Positions 1-9,054 are shown, counted from the stretch's first letter. The stretch is 12,992 nt of DNA from Rodentolepis nana (GCA_900617975.1 UZAE01001501.1:1-12992), one strand, 5' to 3'. Program-made: numbers and translations. Notes: generated by a model not told the origin, from the letters alone.

Positions 1-170
1 CCCCACTGTATGTCATATTCGACTTCTTCCACAGTACTCAACTCACCTTTCTTCTACCTTTGTGTCGGTCTCTTTGCATCTTTGAAACACTCTTCTGTTC
101 CCCCCCCCTCTCAACTTTTTCACTTCGTCGTTCCTTCCCCTCTGTGAAGTCTGAAGTCAACTATAGGACT
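1..170. other. Pyrimidine-rich edge with C9 tract
   Basis: The plus strand is strongly C+T-rich, with nine Cs at 110-118 and many CTT/TCT runs. No reading frame is supported. It could be the polypyrimidine part of a long intron, or the edge of a purine/pyrimidine-skewed repeat. Confidence 0.4.
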
Positions 171-833
171 GATGATAGCTATCAAAACGCCTGCCATTTA
201 ATATAAATCCCTTAATATTAAGTCGCTATACCTTACATAATTGCAATATATACCCACCGAGAGATGCCCAATTTTTTCTTTAAGGTTAGTTGATAAATTT
301 TAAATATACTTTTGATTCTTAGGGATTTATTTCTAAGCTTCTCGTAAAAGCTTTTTTTGAATCTGCTGTGAATTAAAGCGAGTTTAATGAGATTGTATTG
401 CACAAATCGATTGAAGTTAACGCTGTTCTCCTCTAAATTTGTCAGTTTCACTGCTCAGATGATTTTTCACGCTAATTTTATCCATCATTCTTATTTTTTC
501 TCGCGTCAATGTAGCTACTTAGGAGAATGCTTTCGTTTACCACTCAACTCCTACACTCCTGAAATTGAGAAGGCAGCACCAACTATTGGTCACAAAGAGG
601 GTGGTATAGTCTATGCAAATGGAATCGAGCTTCTAGTTACCTTTTTAATAATTATTAATGGTGAATGAAGTGGTTGTTTCTAAAAATGGCCAATTTATGA
701 TGTAATTAGATACATGAGCAAAAATTACATTTGTGACTCATTGCCAAGCTAAAGAACGCCAAACTAGAACAAATTAGAAGAAATCATAGAGTGTACAACA
801 CTGTCATGACTGAACAAAGAAATCTCATGCCCA
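171..833. other. Non-coding stretch with one doubtful reading frame
   Basis: AT-rich DNA. The only notable frame is ATG 387 to TGA 668 (93 residues). Its second half (EIEKAAPTIGHKEGGIVYANG) reads plausibly, but it has no recognised domain, no poly(A) signal close behind and a low-complexity hydrophobic end. I do not call it a gene. Confidence 0.3.
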
Positions 834-845
834 CTCGGACCCGAG
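834..845. repeat. Short GC-rich hairpin
   Basis: CTCGG and CCGAG are separated by AC, at the left edge of the first CCAAT-bearing island. It is one of the few GC-rich palindromes in the left third of the window. Confidence 0.4.
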
Positions 846-920
846 GGTGAGACGCGCTACTTGTAGCAATTGAAGCGGGTTCTGTCGTGAGCAAAGCGAC
901 CTCCCAGCCAATCACCAATC
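840..920. promoter_or_regulatory. Promoter-like island with tandem CCAAT boxes
   Basis: Locally GC-richer DNA contains GACGCGC (MCB/E2F-like, around 851), GAAGCGGG (around 872) and two CCAAT boxes at 908-912 and 915-919, only 7 bp apart. Such motif company is typical of NF-Y/E2F-type TATA-less promoters. No gene I can identify starts close to it on either strand. Confidence 0.3.
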
Positions 921-3010
921 AATAGTTTCAGAAACAAAATAGAAAGTGAATAATTGATAGTGAAATATTGCAGATAAGGTAACTTGGTTCAACCCCTTAC
1001 AAGTAAATTTGATGCATTCTAAGATTGTGCTTCCTTCTAACTAAATTTTCTAATTTCAATTTCTTTCACTTAAAGCACTACAAATTGTAACTATGATTCA
1101 GAAAATTCTCCTCACTTCGCATTACCTGACCGAAATAATCAATTGCTAACTTATCGATTGTGAACAAAATTTTGACTCGATCGATGTAGAAAGTTGGTTG
1201 AATAACGTGTAAAATATTAGCTGAAATCGTTTAATGAATTATGTGTTTTCGATGTTTTTTAATCGAATGCAAAGAAACAAATGGAAGTGTTTTGTGTTTC
1301 ATTACTTATATGAGTATATGAAGGATTAAAGCACTTTTAAACTAAATTTAATTTTGATAAGTGCAGAATGCGTGAAGAAAGTATATGACCTTGGGAGTAA
1401 TGCTATTTCAGATTTAAATTATGTGTTTTGCAAACGAAGGCACAGGCAAATTAAGCCAGTTAAAATTTATGAATTAATATATTAGTATATAAAACACGAA
1501 ATATGGTGCTTCACTTGAAGGCGAAGCCTCATCCATCTACACCTAACCCCATTGCCTTAACTAATATCCGAAGACATGCGTTTCGATGGTTATATTAAAT
1601 AATTTACTGGTCTTTCGAATGAAGAAAATGGGTTGGGAATTGAATTAATTGAACTCAGTTTACATTGAAAAACTTCAGCTTTTAATAATGTGTAGTATTT
1701 TTCAGAATTACCAGCAGCAACAAAATTTTATCTAGCTGCCTCGATTTTTAATAACCTTTCACTTGAGACTCACTAACTTACCAATGACTAATAAATCCAA
1801 TTTAGGACCGACTATGAATTCTATCACCAGAGTATTTTGAATGGGAATCAGATTATAGACATGGCACTTACAAGTTGATTTAATCTCGAGATGTAAGACG
1901 TTGTTTCAACTATTTCATTTCTTAATCTTACTGCAACTTCCATCAATTAGAGATCAGGTGTGAAACTACATTGTTGTGGAATATCTTACTAAAACACAGG
2001 CAAACGAGAATTTAACTCAATCGATAGGTCTATTTGGACTGAAAAATATCATAGTTTAAAATTTGCTGTACAAATTCGAATGCAAATATTTGAACATGAG
2101 AAACTTTCCACATGTTATCAACTTCAACTGAATATTCTACCAGTAAATCACTGATGAGTATTGTGAAAATGGCCTAATAGTAATGAAGCATACATTTAAA
2201 TTGAAATTTTCATCGTTATTGATCTAAATATCTTTACAAAAGATCTTTAACTATTTCAATATGTGGTTCACCTAAAAGGTAGAATGGTTGGTAAACATGT
2301 TTTTTTTCCATGTATGATTTTAACTACCCTAAAAGTTTGGTTTTTCTAAGGGTGCGCTGAACTCATTTTTAAGCTTTGATTCAATTCTTCAAGCGCAATT
2401 GGGTCCGTTATTTAACCCTTTCCTACTACATATGTAAAGATATGCATAGTGGTATTGATATATTCTTATTGCCTGATCATGGTGTTTGTTCATGCCCAAT
2501 TTTGCCATATTCCAATGTGACTGCGTTAACTACTTAACAGAATTTTCAAATCTCTACAATCAAATCTATTTTATCGGCGTAAAACAATGTCTACTTAGTC
2601 ATAGGAAGTAGTATCCATACAAACCCTTCATTTTTCTGGTGTTAGTTCAAATTTCCATACGTGTCTAGTATAGGTATTTTAATTAGAGATATTGGTGCAT
2701 GAAAACAAAATCATCGTTAAATTAATCACATTAGTTCTATTTAGAAGAGGACACGTTAATTAATAAATGCAATTAGAAAAGTTTTAAATTTAAATAATGA
2801 GAACACGCATTCGATTTCTCGAAATAACCGAGTTCAATTGCCTTAAAAAGAATGAATTTCTGATAATCGAAAGAAACAATGCATAGTAGTAGTGTTACTT
2901 GGCACTCAGTATCGAGATTACTTGAAATAGGAAGGAGCTAACGTGAAATCTTATATCAAGGCTACTGTCCCATAAAGTTATAGCAGACGCCTCGTATGTA
3001 GAAAAAATGA
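921..3010. other. Gene-free AT-rich stretch
   Basis: About 2 kb with no long reading frame, no recognisable RNA gene and no repeat family. A small palindrome AGGC-GAA-GCCT lies around 1519-1529. It is either intergenic or a long intron. Confidence 0.5.
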
Positions 3011-3297
3011 TGACGCATCGCTTGGATATTAGTCATCTCACGTACAAGCATCTCTGTCGTCCATTCATGTAGCCGTGCTGATGACGCTTTTCCATCTGGG
3101 CGGTGATTGGACAAATGCGTTGCAGCTTACGTGCCTTTACGCACATCTTAGTGGAAATACCCTTTTACCCAACCAACCAAATCCTAAACACTTTGCGGGA
3201 AATTCAGGCCATTTCAAGAGTCTTTTCCCCATTTTGGTCAAGTTCTTACTGCTTTAGTTCAATAGCTGAATGGTCAAAATCGGCCCGAGTTTCCCGC
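3011..3297. promoter_or_regulatory. Promoter-like island with CRE-like, GC-box, CCAAT and paired E2F motifs
   Basis: In order: TGACGC at 3011 and 3082, GGGCGG at 3098-3103, ATTGG (inverted CCAAT) at 3106-3110, GCGGGAAA at 3195-3202 and its exact reverse complement TTTCCCGC at 3290-3297. The last two fit the E2F consensus TTTSSCGC in both orientations. The density of such motifs in otherwise AT-rich DNA suggests a promoter or enhancer, possibly for something in 3600-4460 (inference). A 60-codon frame within it (from 3075) is probably chance. Confidence 0.35.
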
Positions 3298-3606
3298 TCT
3301 AGGCGTTTTTAATTGATTAGAGTATTATGATCAACGAGTCGACCTGGGTAATTGTACAGTGCTTTCCTATGTAAGCATTTCCTAAAATATCTTATGTACG
3401 TATCGATTCTTGAGTTCACTTCAGTTTCCTCTAAATTAAAATAAGCAACTCTTGTCTTGCCGTTCTTGAGCCTTAAATGCGGGGGTTTCTAATTTGTCGA
3501 TGCCTAAAATACGTGCTGTATGGTAAATTGTTAACCTTTGTTTGTTGAGCCTGTGCATAATGGCTAGATAAAAAACGGTAAGGTAAGGTCGTGCTGTTCT
3601 AGCTAA
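3298..3606. other. Stretch without a supported gene
   Basis: Nothing beyond a GGTAA-GGTAA tandem near 3577-3588 is seen between the E2F-bearing island and the short reading frames that follow. Confidence 0.4.
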
Positions 3607-3842
3607 GTATGTCATGCATGTACCTTCAAACCTTTTAACTTGTCCATCACTTTAGCTATGAGGCATTTGGAGGAAGCCCCATATTACGATCTTTCCAAGA
3701 AAATATTAAGGTCGTCAGAGAGCACCGGTATTAAGGCCCTACTAGGTGCTACCTAAAAGTTAATCCTGGAGTTACGTTTTCGCGCAAATATTATGACACG
3801 ATCAACCCTCGTTATCAAATATGTGTTCTCAAGATAGTAAGA
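3607..3842 (+). pseudogene. Possible decayed coding remnant: two overlapping short reading frames
   Basis: One frame is open from 3607 to 3753 (49 codons, ATG at 3658: MRHLEEAPYYDLSKK...) and ends in TAA. A second frame is open from 3735 to 3842 (36 codons, containing YLKVNPGVTFSRKYYD and INPRYQICVLK). Both read more like protein than most frames in the intergenic DNA, overlap by about 19 nt, and would be joined by a single frameshift. The second ends next to a donor-like ATA|GTAAGA. They could be a frameshifted pseudogene, two exons of an unseen gene, or chance. No family is recognised. Confidence 0.15.
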
Positions 3843-3946
3843 TAGACTAGAGAAACGTTTAAATAATATTATGATCATGGCAATTTTTTAGAAAGTTAAG
3901 GCAATACCTGCCCTGGTCAAGGTAACGAACACGTCGTCTCCGTCTC

Positions 3947-3954
3947 TATAAAAG
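3947..3954 (+). promoter_or_regulatory. TATA-box-like motif
   Basis: TATAAAAG is preceded by a pyrimidine-rich CGTCTCCGTCTC stretch. It lies about 250 nt before the acceptor of the 4216-4398 candidate and could mark a transcription start near 3975-3980. No experimental or strong contextual support. Confidence 0.2.
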
Positions 3955-4099
3955 CCCAAATCCTCACGAACAAAAAGAGTGGTGTCTATATTTGTCCCTT
4001 GTATGAAAATGATTATAGAATAGAGGGTAATGCTTCTGTACTACAGGGGGAGTCGCTGCTCCTCAATCGCATCGAATAGCAAGGTCGTCTAGAGCCCAA

Positions 4100-4142
4100 T
4101 TTCGATTACTCTAAGCCTTATAAAGGATGCTCGTAATCGAAA
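4100..4142. repeat. Nested inverted repeat with TATA-like core
   Basis: TTTCGATTAC (4100-4109) and GTAATCGAAA (4133-4142) are perfect 10-bp reverse complements separated by 23 nt. The loop itself holds a second inverted repeat, CCTT-ATA-AAGG at 4116-4126, which includes TATAAA. It could be a hairpin RNA element or a symmetric protein-binding site. Confidence 0.6.
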
Positions 4143-4190
4143 CGACGTAGTCACGGTAATGATGATTCGATTCTTTTGGTATATTATTAA

Positions 4191-4202
4191 TGTTTTCTGT
4201 AG
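4191..4202 (+). promoter_or_regulatory. Strong 3' splice acceptor
   Basis: A branch-like TATTAAT is followed by a T-rich TGTTTTCTGTAG. It is among the best-formed plus-strand acceptors in the non-coding part of the window, and lies 13 nt before the ATG at 4216. It could accept a cis exon or a spliced leader. Confidence 0.35.
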
Positions 4203-4215
4203 CTCCTTATTCTGA

Positions 4216-4398
4216 ATGCTCCCATTTTGCACTTTCGGACCACTTAATTTGCAAAATGAGCTTGACCATGGGAAACATGGTCATTCTCCTCAAAATCATT
4301 TCGGAATTCCCTGTAAATTAACTAAAAGGAGAAAACAAAATGAGGAAACTGGCATAATTAATGCAGGTTTATTGCCAAATATATCTTCATTAATCTAA
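4216..4398 (+). CDS. Candidate small gene, 60-residue protein of unknown function
   Basis: The frame runs from ATG at 4216 to TAA, giving 60 residues beginning MLPFCTFGPLNLQ, with a His-rich HGKHGHSPQNH segment, a basic KLTKRRKQ patch near the middle and a hydrophobic end. A TGA sits directly before the ATG, so this is the first codon of the frame. The context is better than for other small frames here. A strong 3' splice acceptor (TTTTCTGTAG ending at 4202) leaves only a 13-nt leader, and AATAAA lies at 4453-4458, 55 nt after the stop. That arrangement would suit a trans-spliced minigene or the last exon of a larger gene. No family is recognised, and a frame of this length can arise by chance, so confidence is low. 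Confidence 0.25.
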   Translation: MLPFCTFGPLNLQNELDHGKHGHSPQNHFGIPCKLTKRRKQNEETGIINAGLLPNISSLI

Positions 4399-4452
4399 TC
4401 GTCGACATCTTAAAAATGTATCGAAAACATTCCCAAGACTAAGCAAAATTTA

Positions 4453-4458
4453 AATAAA
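4453..4458 (+). terminator. Possible poly(A) signal for the 4216-4398 candidate
   Basis: AATAAA occurs 55 nt after the TAA of the 60-residue frame, a normal distance for a compact 3'UTR. Chance occurrence is likely in AT-rich DNA. Confidence 0.25.
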
Positions 4459-4761
4459 GTAATTATCGAAACTGTAATTCACTGAACGTTCACTTATAAT
4501 AGGCTCATTAAAATCTCAAATCATTTATCCAATCTAAACCAGGCCACATTTTACACATAAAACAAGCACGGCACAGGTTGAACACGAAAATTTAATCAAC
4601 CACCTGCGTTTAATCAATATCGATCAACTTATTTCGGGGAAAGTATGAAAAAGATTTCGTTGTTGTAGGCAGTTAGCTGCATTTATTACTTGCTACCACC
4701 TAACGTTACCTCAGCGATATTAAAACGTGCGCACTAAAGTGATGCGCTGTCCTCTGCTCAA

Positions 4762-4807
4762 CCAATCATATGAAAGTTTGCGCGAAGGATAGCAAGAAGA
4801 GGATTGG
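4762..4807. promoter_or_regulatory. Promoter-like island with convergent CCAAT boxes
   Basis: CCAAT at 4762-4766 and ATTGG at 4803-4807 face each other across an E2F-like TTTGCGCGAA at 4777-4786. An exact reverse complement of that 10-mer occurs at 3779-3788. No gene starts immediately next to it; the nearest supported gene, ANP32, ends 1 kb away in the convergent direction. Confidence 0.25.
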
Positions 4808-4810
4808 TGA

Positions 4811-5556
4811 TAAGAGACATTTTAAAAAGCACTATGGGGAGTGTGTTAAGTGGGTATCGGGGCTTAATAAAGCTGTGGCCTGAATTCCATCTTTTCCATG
4901 TTTATGACCTGAAATATTTTGTAGTTAGGTCTGCACATGGACGTAGCTTAACGGGGTGATAAACATAAATTAAGGTCACTTGGACCCATTGGGGGAGTAT
5001 GCAATGCCACATGGGATAACATATAATTTAGTATTCTAGCCAGGCTAAATAGAATAAACTATTTAGCTTACTACAAAGGTATCACATCGATACGGTTCCA
5101 ATTTCATGCTGCTTGGCGTCGGGAGTCCTTAACTGTATTCTTGTCTTTGTACCTCACGTGATCAAAAGCAGAAATGGATTCCTGCAGGGTAGAGTCATTT
5201 AACAAAATAGAAAATGACTTAAAGGGGAAAGTCGATACCCTAATAAACCACTACCAGATCACAAGAGATAGTTTGAATACCGCAGTCCCAAAACATTAAC
5301 GAGGAAGTAAGCAACAATCTCCTAACAAGTTACAGAGAAGGGTGGTAGGGGGTAGCTGACGTTCCGAAAATTCTAGAACATAGACGACTTCATTAGACCC
5401 AAAACTGAGAATCGTGGGTGGCTAACCAACAGCCATTGCCTAAATTTGAGCTACCATAGGAATTGAATAACCCCCACAAATATCCCAACGTGGACAATAT
5501 ATGATAAAAAACACAAATCCGATACAAAAAGGTTATATTGACGATGAAACAAGATG
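4811..5556. other. Intergenic stretch downstream of ANP32
   Basis: No convincing frame on either strand. It contains an isolated plus-strand AATAAA at 4866-4871 and the 5044-5067 hairpin. The right end probably includes the ANP32 3'UTR. Confidence 0.4.
5044..5067. repeat. 9-bp perfect inverted repeat with 6-nt loop
   Basis: GCTAAATAG and CTATTTAGC flank AATAAA. It would form a hairpin in RNA of either strand. On the plus strand the loop displays a poly(A)-signal hexamer, but there is no gene immediately upstream to use it. Confidence 0.55.
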
Positions 5557-5562
5557 CTTATT
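5557..5562 (-). terminator. Possible ANP32 poly(A) signal (AATAAG variant)
   Basis: No canonical AATAAA occurs on the minus strand within several hundred bases downstream of the ANP32 stop. The closest variant I see is AATAAG at this position, about 230 nt after the stop, with a T-rich stretch beyond it. AATATA around 5531-5536 is another candidate. Neither is certain. Confidence 0.25.
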
Positions 5563-5792
5563 ACAAAAGTGGTGCAAGGTAAATGCTAGGTATTACAAAG
5601 TTTAGAGAAGGGAAAAATTTGACACACATGCGATGCAAGAATGATCAGAAAAACGTGCAAACAACCCTTCGAAGTGCCAAACTGTACAAATACGCCACGA
5701 TAGAATACTTGAGATTAATATAAACGGTCACGCAACATCTTTTGATAGGGATACGGATGTGTTGGAAACAATGAACAAGTGCGTAGACATTA

Positions 5793-6700
5793 TTACTGAC
5801 TATCCTCAGTTGCAGGAATCTTAGCTTCACTAGCATCTTCGCCATCCTCCTCAGCGGCTCGTTTTTGAGCTCTTCGAGGACCAGTAACACCAGCATCAGA
5901 GAGGTTAGGCAATTCATCTTCCACATTTGAATCGCCCCCATCTTCTTCATCGTCTTCCTCTATCTCAGGTTCTTCTTCCTCTTCTTCACCAGGAACATAA
6001 TCCTCCGCATCCGACTCAAGTTCCTTGCTGCCTTGAAGAGCAGAAAGGCCAATCTCCTCTTCATCCTCAGTTTCGTCTTCAGCATCATCTTCATCTTCTT
6101 CATCATGGCCGGTATGACCGTTATTCGATCCATTCACTCCGTCACCGGAAGCTTTCACATCAGACTCCTCCTCTCCGTTTTGGTCAAGCCCATCAAGGAA
6201 TGACAGTTGTGGGAGAAGAGCGAATACATCTTTGCGATAATTTTCCTCGCATACGAGGTCACAAGTAGAAAGTTCCAAATGAGACAGATTTTCAAGAGAT
6301 GCAAGAGGAGCTAGATCCTTAATGGAGGCCAATTTGTTACCGGAGAGATTGAGGGTTGTTAGGCTTGTGCACTTTGCTAGCGCTTCAAGACCTTCGGCGA
6401 TAGGATTACCAGAAAGATCAAGCTAAACGAGTAAAATTACTAAACAAGCAACGAACCTTAACCAATTTTGGCAATGCAGGAAAACCGGCAAGTGTCGTTA
6501 GTCCAACGTCAACAATGCTAAGTTTTTCCAAAGAGGAATACTCATCGGTCAAGCCCTCAATTTCGGTAGCGTTGCAGCCATCCAAATTAAGTTCCTTAAT
6601 CTAAGGAGATGGTAACCACAGTACCTGAGCAACATACCTCACCGAGTTTCTGATCCTTTCTCTCTTCTTCAATGCGCTGAGTCATCGTGAGGGTAGACAT
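5793..6700 (-). CDS. ANP32: ANP32-family acidic leucine-rich nuclear phosphoprotein, three exons
   Basis: The CDS joins 6700-6638, 6600-6457 and 6422-5793 on the minus strand: 21 + 48 + 209 = 278 residues, ending in TAA. Both introns have GT..AG ends and phase 0, and translation across the joins restores a continuous leucine-rich repeat protein. Residues 22-128 hold LRRs ([39 protein letters not shown] at 91-99). Residues 130-147 ([18 protein letters not shown]) are the LRR C-cap typical of ANP32. A Glu/Asp-rich tail follows from about 149, including a [14 protein letters not shown] stretch. The basic motif PRRAQKR at 251-257 sits where vertebrate members carry their nuclear-localisation signal. 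From family knowledge, ANP32 proteins bind histones, inhibit PP2A and histone acetylation, and shuttle between nucleus and cytoplasm. The ATG at 6700 is chosen because MTQRIEEE matches the short N-terminal helix of the family; the internal Met at residue 6 is an alternative start. Paralogue (A, B or E) cannot be assigned. Confidence 0.95.
6423..6456 (-). other. ANP32 intron 2 (34 nt)
   Basis: On the minus strand the donor is AAG|GTTCGTTG and the acceptor CGTTTAG|CTTGAT. The intron is phase 0, and its removal joins PKLVK to LDLSGN exactly as expected for consecutive LRRs. An A-rich/T-rich TAGTAAT stretch inside could serve as a branch point (inference). At 34 nt it is near the lower limit for metazoan spliceosomal introns. 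Confidence 0.9.
6601..6637 (-). other. ANP32 intron 1 (37 nt)
   Basis: On the minus strand the exon ends GGTGAG and the intron begins GTATGTTG and ends CTCCTTAG. Removing it joins Glu21 (GAG) to Ile22 (ATT) in phase 0 and continues the ANP32 LRR domain. The intron reads a stop in frame, so splicing is required. Confidence 0.9.
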
Positions 6701-9010
6701 GGCCAAGAAAGCGAATGCGCGAAAAGGAATTTAAAAGTGAACAGAGCTCGAAAATAGCAGGAAGCTCAACTTAATGAGTAATTAAAACAATCGTATTTAA
6801 ATTAAAAGCAGACAAATTTCAATTAAAAGGTATATATCCAGCACCATAAATGCAACCATAATATTTGCTTTATTGATAATATAAATTATAGCAATAATCA
6901 AACACTGTTTTTCATGTTGAGCGTATGGAGACAAAAAGTTTAGTATAGTTAAAAGCTCAGTGTTTTATTAGAATTCTATAATTCTGAGATCTACCTCTGG
7001 AGAGCATTTTAAGATAGATACTTTGATATTCTAAAATGTAAGAAAAGCCTCTTTTCTTAATATCTGTGATTTGACAGTTCATTTATACAATCCTCGTCTA
7101 ACAAATTGCCCATATTAATCCAAAGCAGTCTATTATTTTTTTACAGTATTTTTATCGACAATTGCATAATTTTAAATATCTCTCTTGTAATGCTAAAGTT
7201 TTCGCCAATTTCATTAAGTATTTTTATCAACAATGCATCTTTCTTTTTATAATTAATCGCAATCAATAAAATCTTTATGATATTTCAGACATTTCTTTCA
7301 AACTTTCACCATTGTTAAATTACACAAAATCTCCTATATAATACAACGTCATGTGATCATTAATAAGAGTTTTAGCATGAAATACTCTTGATTTGACACT
7401 GAATTGGTTTTATTCCTTCGGATTCATTTACATTTCTTTCATAAATCGCTATACCGCATTAAAGTGCACCAACTCGTTTGGTAAGAGACTTTGTGTAGTT
7501 TTCAACAGAGGTTTAGTTAGTCTTTTTTTAACTAAGCCAATTTTTCGAGGATCATAAATTCGGTGTTGATATCTTACTGATAAGAGCGTATGAAATGCGT
7601 TGTCACCATAGTTGCTTCTATCCTAATCTGATTGTTGTTTTTTCTGAAAAGAATACGAAATCGTCTTAATGATTATCCCTCGAAGCATCTTAGAGAGCTT
7701 AAATTCTTTTAAAAATATAGGAAATATCAATTTATTTTAAAATTATTATTATAACGAAAAATTTATATTTACATTGTGATTTTTGTATTGATTGAATGAA
7801 TGATCTGATTCTTCTGTAATAATTACTCAGCCATTCTTCAAAAACTATTTCTTAGAGATTGAGAAAATCATTGTAAATTGTGTAAGTAGTTTCATAAGGT
7901 TCTGAAAATAACAAATATCCTCCTACTATTTGATAACATTTTGTGTTTATATTAGCAAGCTTGTAAACTGTTGAAAGGGTTAATGAAATTGCTTGTATTG
8001 AATTATATTTCATCGCACCATATTTCATCATATTTAATACGATACAGTTTCACCAGAAGACGAACAACCACCACTGTTATTCTTATCTAATTAACTTTTC
8101 GCTCTCATCATAAAACTTATTTAACTCTTACATTTGAATTCTTATTATTTTTTAAAGCGAGCATTTTCAGTTTGGCTTCCTCAGAATAAGTGATATTTAT
8201 GATATATTCTTTTGTTTATGCGGTGAAACTTAGCGCTGAACATAAATGGAAAAATCTATAATTTGTTTTGATAAATATTCATTAGCTTTACAAAATGCGA
8301 ATGATGCATATTTGTAATATTACGTCAATTGTAGTGCAGTGATTTAGCATTGATATACTGACATAACTTTTCCCCTCATTGGATTCATCCTGACACACTA
8401 AAGGAGCACTTTATTATTCTTAACTATTTTACTCAGGCAAGCGGTGAATTATTCGTAAAAAATAATTTTTTATTTGTAGATTTGGAGATTTATGAAACCT
8501 CTCTCTGCCACCTCCAAGTATAATTAATATTTGATCCATTACTATGTATTTGTGGCTAAAGCGTATAGAAGCCTTTTTTCAATGACATAATCTACCTCGA
8601 TTACAAGATATTATTTACTTCAGATGAAATAGGAAAATTTAATATCAAATAAATAGCATACGTCGAGTCGCTTGAAGAGGTAAAAATCAAGAGTATAATG
8701 AATCTATTCAAAAGCAGCATATTTTACGAAGCGTTAAAATATAACATATTCGTGTTTTAAATTTAAATGTTTTTACATGCACAGAAGAACTATATTAAAT
8801 TTTATTTTTAAACTTTATTTGTTTTAACCAATAAATTACATCAATTACAATCTATTTAGGGTCATGCGTACTAATTAATTCCTCTTTCGTCGATGATCTG
8901 GGGTCCAGCATACCAATCCTTGTTTGGTTTAGCTGCCCTGTTTAGTCGATTTTAAGTAATAAAAAGACTAGATAATAGGAAACTATTTTCGGCATAACAT
9001 TATACCACAG
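6701..9010. other. AT-rich intergenic region between divergent genes
   Basis: About 2.3 kb separates the ANP32 start (minus strand) from the plus-strand gene at 9059. It holds the 5' leaders of both and presumably their promoters, but unlike the four motif-rich islands it has no CCAAT/E2F/CRE cluster. Poly-A and poly-T runs dominate. I see no reading frame, RNA gene or repeat that can be supported. Confidence 0.5.
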
Positions 9011-9054
9011 GTAAGATGCTTTAAGAAATATATCAACTGATGATTTTATAATAG
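9011..9054 (+). other. Possible 44-nt 5'UTR intron, or trans-splice acceptor just before the start codon
   Basis: A strong donor-like CAG|GTAAGA at 9011 and an acceptor TTTTATAATAG ending at 9054 bracket 44 nt; the ATG follows four bases after the acceptor. This can be a small cis-spliced 5'UTR intron. Alternatively the AG alone is a spliced-leader addition site, since such sites commonly lie within a few bases of the ATG. Sequence alone cannot separate the two. Confidence 0.4.

Larger units (their letters stand above)
3585..4088 (+). repeat. Dispersed direct repeat of AAGGTCGT, three copies
   Basis: AAGGTCGT occurs at 3585-3592, 3708-3715 and 4081-4088. The last two extend to AAGGTCGTC followed by AGAG with one base of slippage. 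The core resembles a nuclear-receptor half-site (AGGTCR). It may be chance or remnants of a degraded repeat. Confidence 0.3.

Noticed and set aside
387..668. 93-codon plus-strand frame
   Set aside because: It has an ATG and a plausible middle part, but no domain, no splice or poly(A) context, and a length compatible with chance.
830..930. Possible tRNA or structured RNA at the GC-rich hairpin
   Set aside because: No T-loop, anticodon arm or A/B-box pattern could be built around it.
3075..3312. Two overlapping 60- to 69-codon frames in the E2F/CCAAT island
   Set aside because: One starts at GTG, neither has recognised content, and they exist because the island is GC-richer and so has fewer stops.
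5645..5950. 101-codon minus-strand frame overlapping the ANP32 end
   Set aside because: Alternate frame of the last ANP32 exon running on into its 3'UTR, with no recognisable content.
5927..6268. 113-codon plus-strand frame rich in His, Leu and Pro
   Set aside because: It is the antisense of the Glu/Asp-rich ANP32 tail; the composition follows from reverse-complemented GAA/GAT codons.
2785..8765. 15-nt match GTTTTAAATTTAAAT near 2785 and 8752
   Set aside because: Low-complexity AT sequence; expected by chance in this composition.
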